A stretch of DNA of 64,000 bases from Chloromonas sp. AAM2. Lineage: Eukaryota; Chlorophyta; Chlorophyceae; Chlamydomonadales; Chlamydomonadaceae. Below the pieces are notes generated by a model, which was not told the origin of the DNA, made no database searches, and was given only the letters and a program-made list of their open reading frames with translations. This document shows positions 62,301 to 64,000 of this stretch, piece after piece (position 1 is the stretch's first letter; each line of letters starts with the position of its first letter). The stretch covers positions 10,640-74,639 of the forward strand of contig QAXH01005311.1 in assembly GCA_004335635.1 (NCBI GenBank), in the 5' to 3' direction. The translations under genes and the position numbers were made by a program.

Positions 62301-63846
62301 TAGCATGTGAGTGGAATGCAATCCTTGTTTGTGGGTGCTGCAGGCGTTTGCCACGTGTGCAACAGGTTCTCATCATCAGTGTCGTTGGGTGCGCCTCACA
62401 CCCAGCTGACTGCGCAGCTCTGGAGCGTCAAGACGGCCCCCTGCGTACGGACTGTAGACCCGCGCAACAACATGCAGTTCATGCCCTGGTGGTCACAGCA
62501 GGCCCCATGCCGCACCTGAGCCGCTGCCGCACCGCCCAGCGGCTGTGCGGGTCGCTGCATGCCTCCCTTGCAAGCAGCGCCAACTCAACCAGCACGCGAC
62601 GGCCCAGCCCGCGAGCGTAGTGCTCCTGTGAAGATGCAAGAACAAGCATGTGCCTCACGATGATAACGGTTATGACACTGGCGTACAGCCGAGCAAGTTA
62701 CCGGCACATAGCATACATGCGGTGCTCAGGCATGCTTGTTTCCAAGCCCTGTTTGACACACACTCCACTCACGCTTGGGCACAACCCTCTACATGTGCGC
62801 TCATTAGATACAGACCCCCCAAGCTGGCCGTGGTTTTAACCAACGCTGTACCCCTCTACCACCAGGGGCAGACTCCTTAGTGGTGTTAATTAACCTCACC
62901 TGCCACTTCATCCCGACTGCCTGGTCCATGCATCGGAGGCATCGAACCAGCAGCCGCGTGGCCCAGTGGGCGGACGCCACCTGCTCCTGAACCTTGGACG
63001 CACGCCTTTCACGCTTCAGGTCACGGAAGTTACGCCAACGGCACAACACCTGCAAAGGGCCAGATTATTGATGCCATTACCTGATCGGTACGTCCCTAGC
63101 GAAAGAAGCAAATCAAGGCGTGAGGCCTGGGTATGGTTTGCTTGCGCTGTGGTGATGCAAGATCGTGTTCCTGACAACGAAAGTCAGGGCTTGGACTCAC
63201 ACAATGACCCTGGCGCAGCCATGCAGGAAGACAGCGGATACTGGGAAACCATTAGACCGCGGGAACAGCTTCACACCGGGCAAGTTTACCCGGAACTGCC
63301 CGGGCGAGTTCCGAACGGCGCAAACGACGGCATGGTCAGAGGACTCGCACTCAAGAGAAGGCACTCACGTGACTGAGTAGCTGGTACTCCCTTCCATAGA
63401 CTAGCACCGCGTCCCTTTCTTCCCACAGTTCCTCCGCCAAGCGCAGCACTCGTCGGACCAATGCCCGCGCCTCCACCTTCCCGCGCCAGAGACGCAGGGC
63501 ACGAGATGCCCGAGCACGCATTGCTTGTGAGACGCAAGCGGCATGGAACGCCTGCATTCACACAGGCAGGCAGTCACTTGCATGTCACTTGCATGTCGCA
63601 GGCAGCTGATTTGTTTATGTAAGAGCTGCCAGTGTTCCTTTACGTGTCATGGTCGTAAAGCTTGGACATGCCAAGCTTTGGACAGTCCATGCACAGTCCA
63701 ACATCAACTTCACTGCCCTGGCTCAGGCCTTCACTTTGTGTACCTTGCGCAGCCTCACGATCTTGAAGCCCATCCAACACCTGTGCATGCATCGCTGTGC
63801 CCGCGACGCGGTGTGCTCCGTCACCAGCTCATGCAGCAGAGCACGC
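59378..63846 (-). CDS. SFI1-like centrin-binding repeat protein (5' partial)
   Basis: Six minus-strand exons in phase, 63744-63846, 63369-63551, 62900-63049, 62516-62625, 62036-62191 and 59378-61772; the gene begins beyond the right edge (an acceptor precedes 63846). Each exon carries helical repeats with the tryptophan spacing of SFI1-type centrin-binding motifs: RCMHRCWMGFKIVRLRK, SRALRLWRGKVEARALVRRV, VLCRWRNFRDLKRERRASK, LLLRALLGWAGGIALARDHR, LLRTLLARWHMAAARLARLR, LIHAVLSAWRRWCEEQKQAA. The final large exon turns into about 700 residues of Q-, S-, P- and A-rich sequence with one more helical patch (EWRRLWLLCGMLWTWADACR). Such proteins form long alpha-helical rods at basal bodies or centrin fibres; that role is inferred. 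The stop at 59378 lies inside a TTACA (TGTAA on the minus strand). Confidence 0.68.
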
Positions 63847-64000
63847 CTGCGATCAAACCGTAACACCGTCGGACCTGGCCACCCAAGTCACGTGAAGGTT
63901 AAGCGTTCCATGCAACAGTGTTGGCTGAGCATTGCATGGCAACACATACAACAGCACCGGAACAGTGTGAGCAGTGCAACCCTGTGAACTGCCATCTACT

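Overview
The window is nuclear DNA of a green alga. Genes have many short exons with GT-AG junctions (one GC-AG), introns carry (CA)n/(GT)n tracts and minisatellites, TGTAA-type 3' signals occur, and two genes look ciliary (ARMC2/PF27-like and TEX47-like), with a third (SFI1-like) of the centrin/basal-body type. Moderate GC, long repeat-rich introns and glutamine/alanine-rich insertions suggest a chlamydomonadalean alga outside Chlamydomonas itself (Haematococcus-like is possible), but the species cannot be fixed from the sequence. All exon models were made by eye from splice motifs, reading phase and protein-family knowledge.

Layout. 1-3663 (+): 3' part of an RRM protein with a long Q/A/P-rich tail. 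5068-5856 (-): a tiny charged-protein gene. 7142-14298 (-): a complete ten-exon TRM13 tRNA 2'-O-methyltransferase. 15423-17447 (-): an intronless gene with 20 nearly identical ankyrin repeats. 19351-22782 (-): a seven-exon TEX47-like BLUF-fold protein, divergent across 274 bp from 23057-31689 (+), a 13-exon soluble fumarate reductase with an N-terminal hydrophobic anchor. 34840-42346 (-): a 14-exon secreted beta-helix (pectin-lyase-like) protein with a probable GPI-anchor tail. 43464-43987 (+) and 44944-45519 (-): small unrecognised genes. 46587-48118 (+): a complete six-exon 14-3-3 protein. 48957-57338 (-): an 18-exon armadillo-repeat protein resembling ARMC2/PF27. 59378 to beyond the right edge (-): an SFI1-like centrin-binding-repeat protein.

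Between and inside the genes are several dispersed repeat families: A (about 75 bp, nine copies, one lying in TRM13 coding sequence), B (up to about 300 bp), C (short elements with inverted ends), an insertion of about 1.1 kb with inverted ends in a fumarate reductase intron, and a long hairpin downstream of TRM13. Three runs of N interrupt the sequence. The genes do not form an operon or an obvious pathway. The only functional theme is cilia/centrin biology (TEX47-like, ARMC2-like and SFI1-like genes). No previously undescribed multi-gene system is evident; the best novelty candidates are the repeat architecture and the small unrecognised genes.
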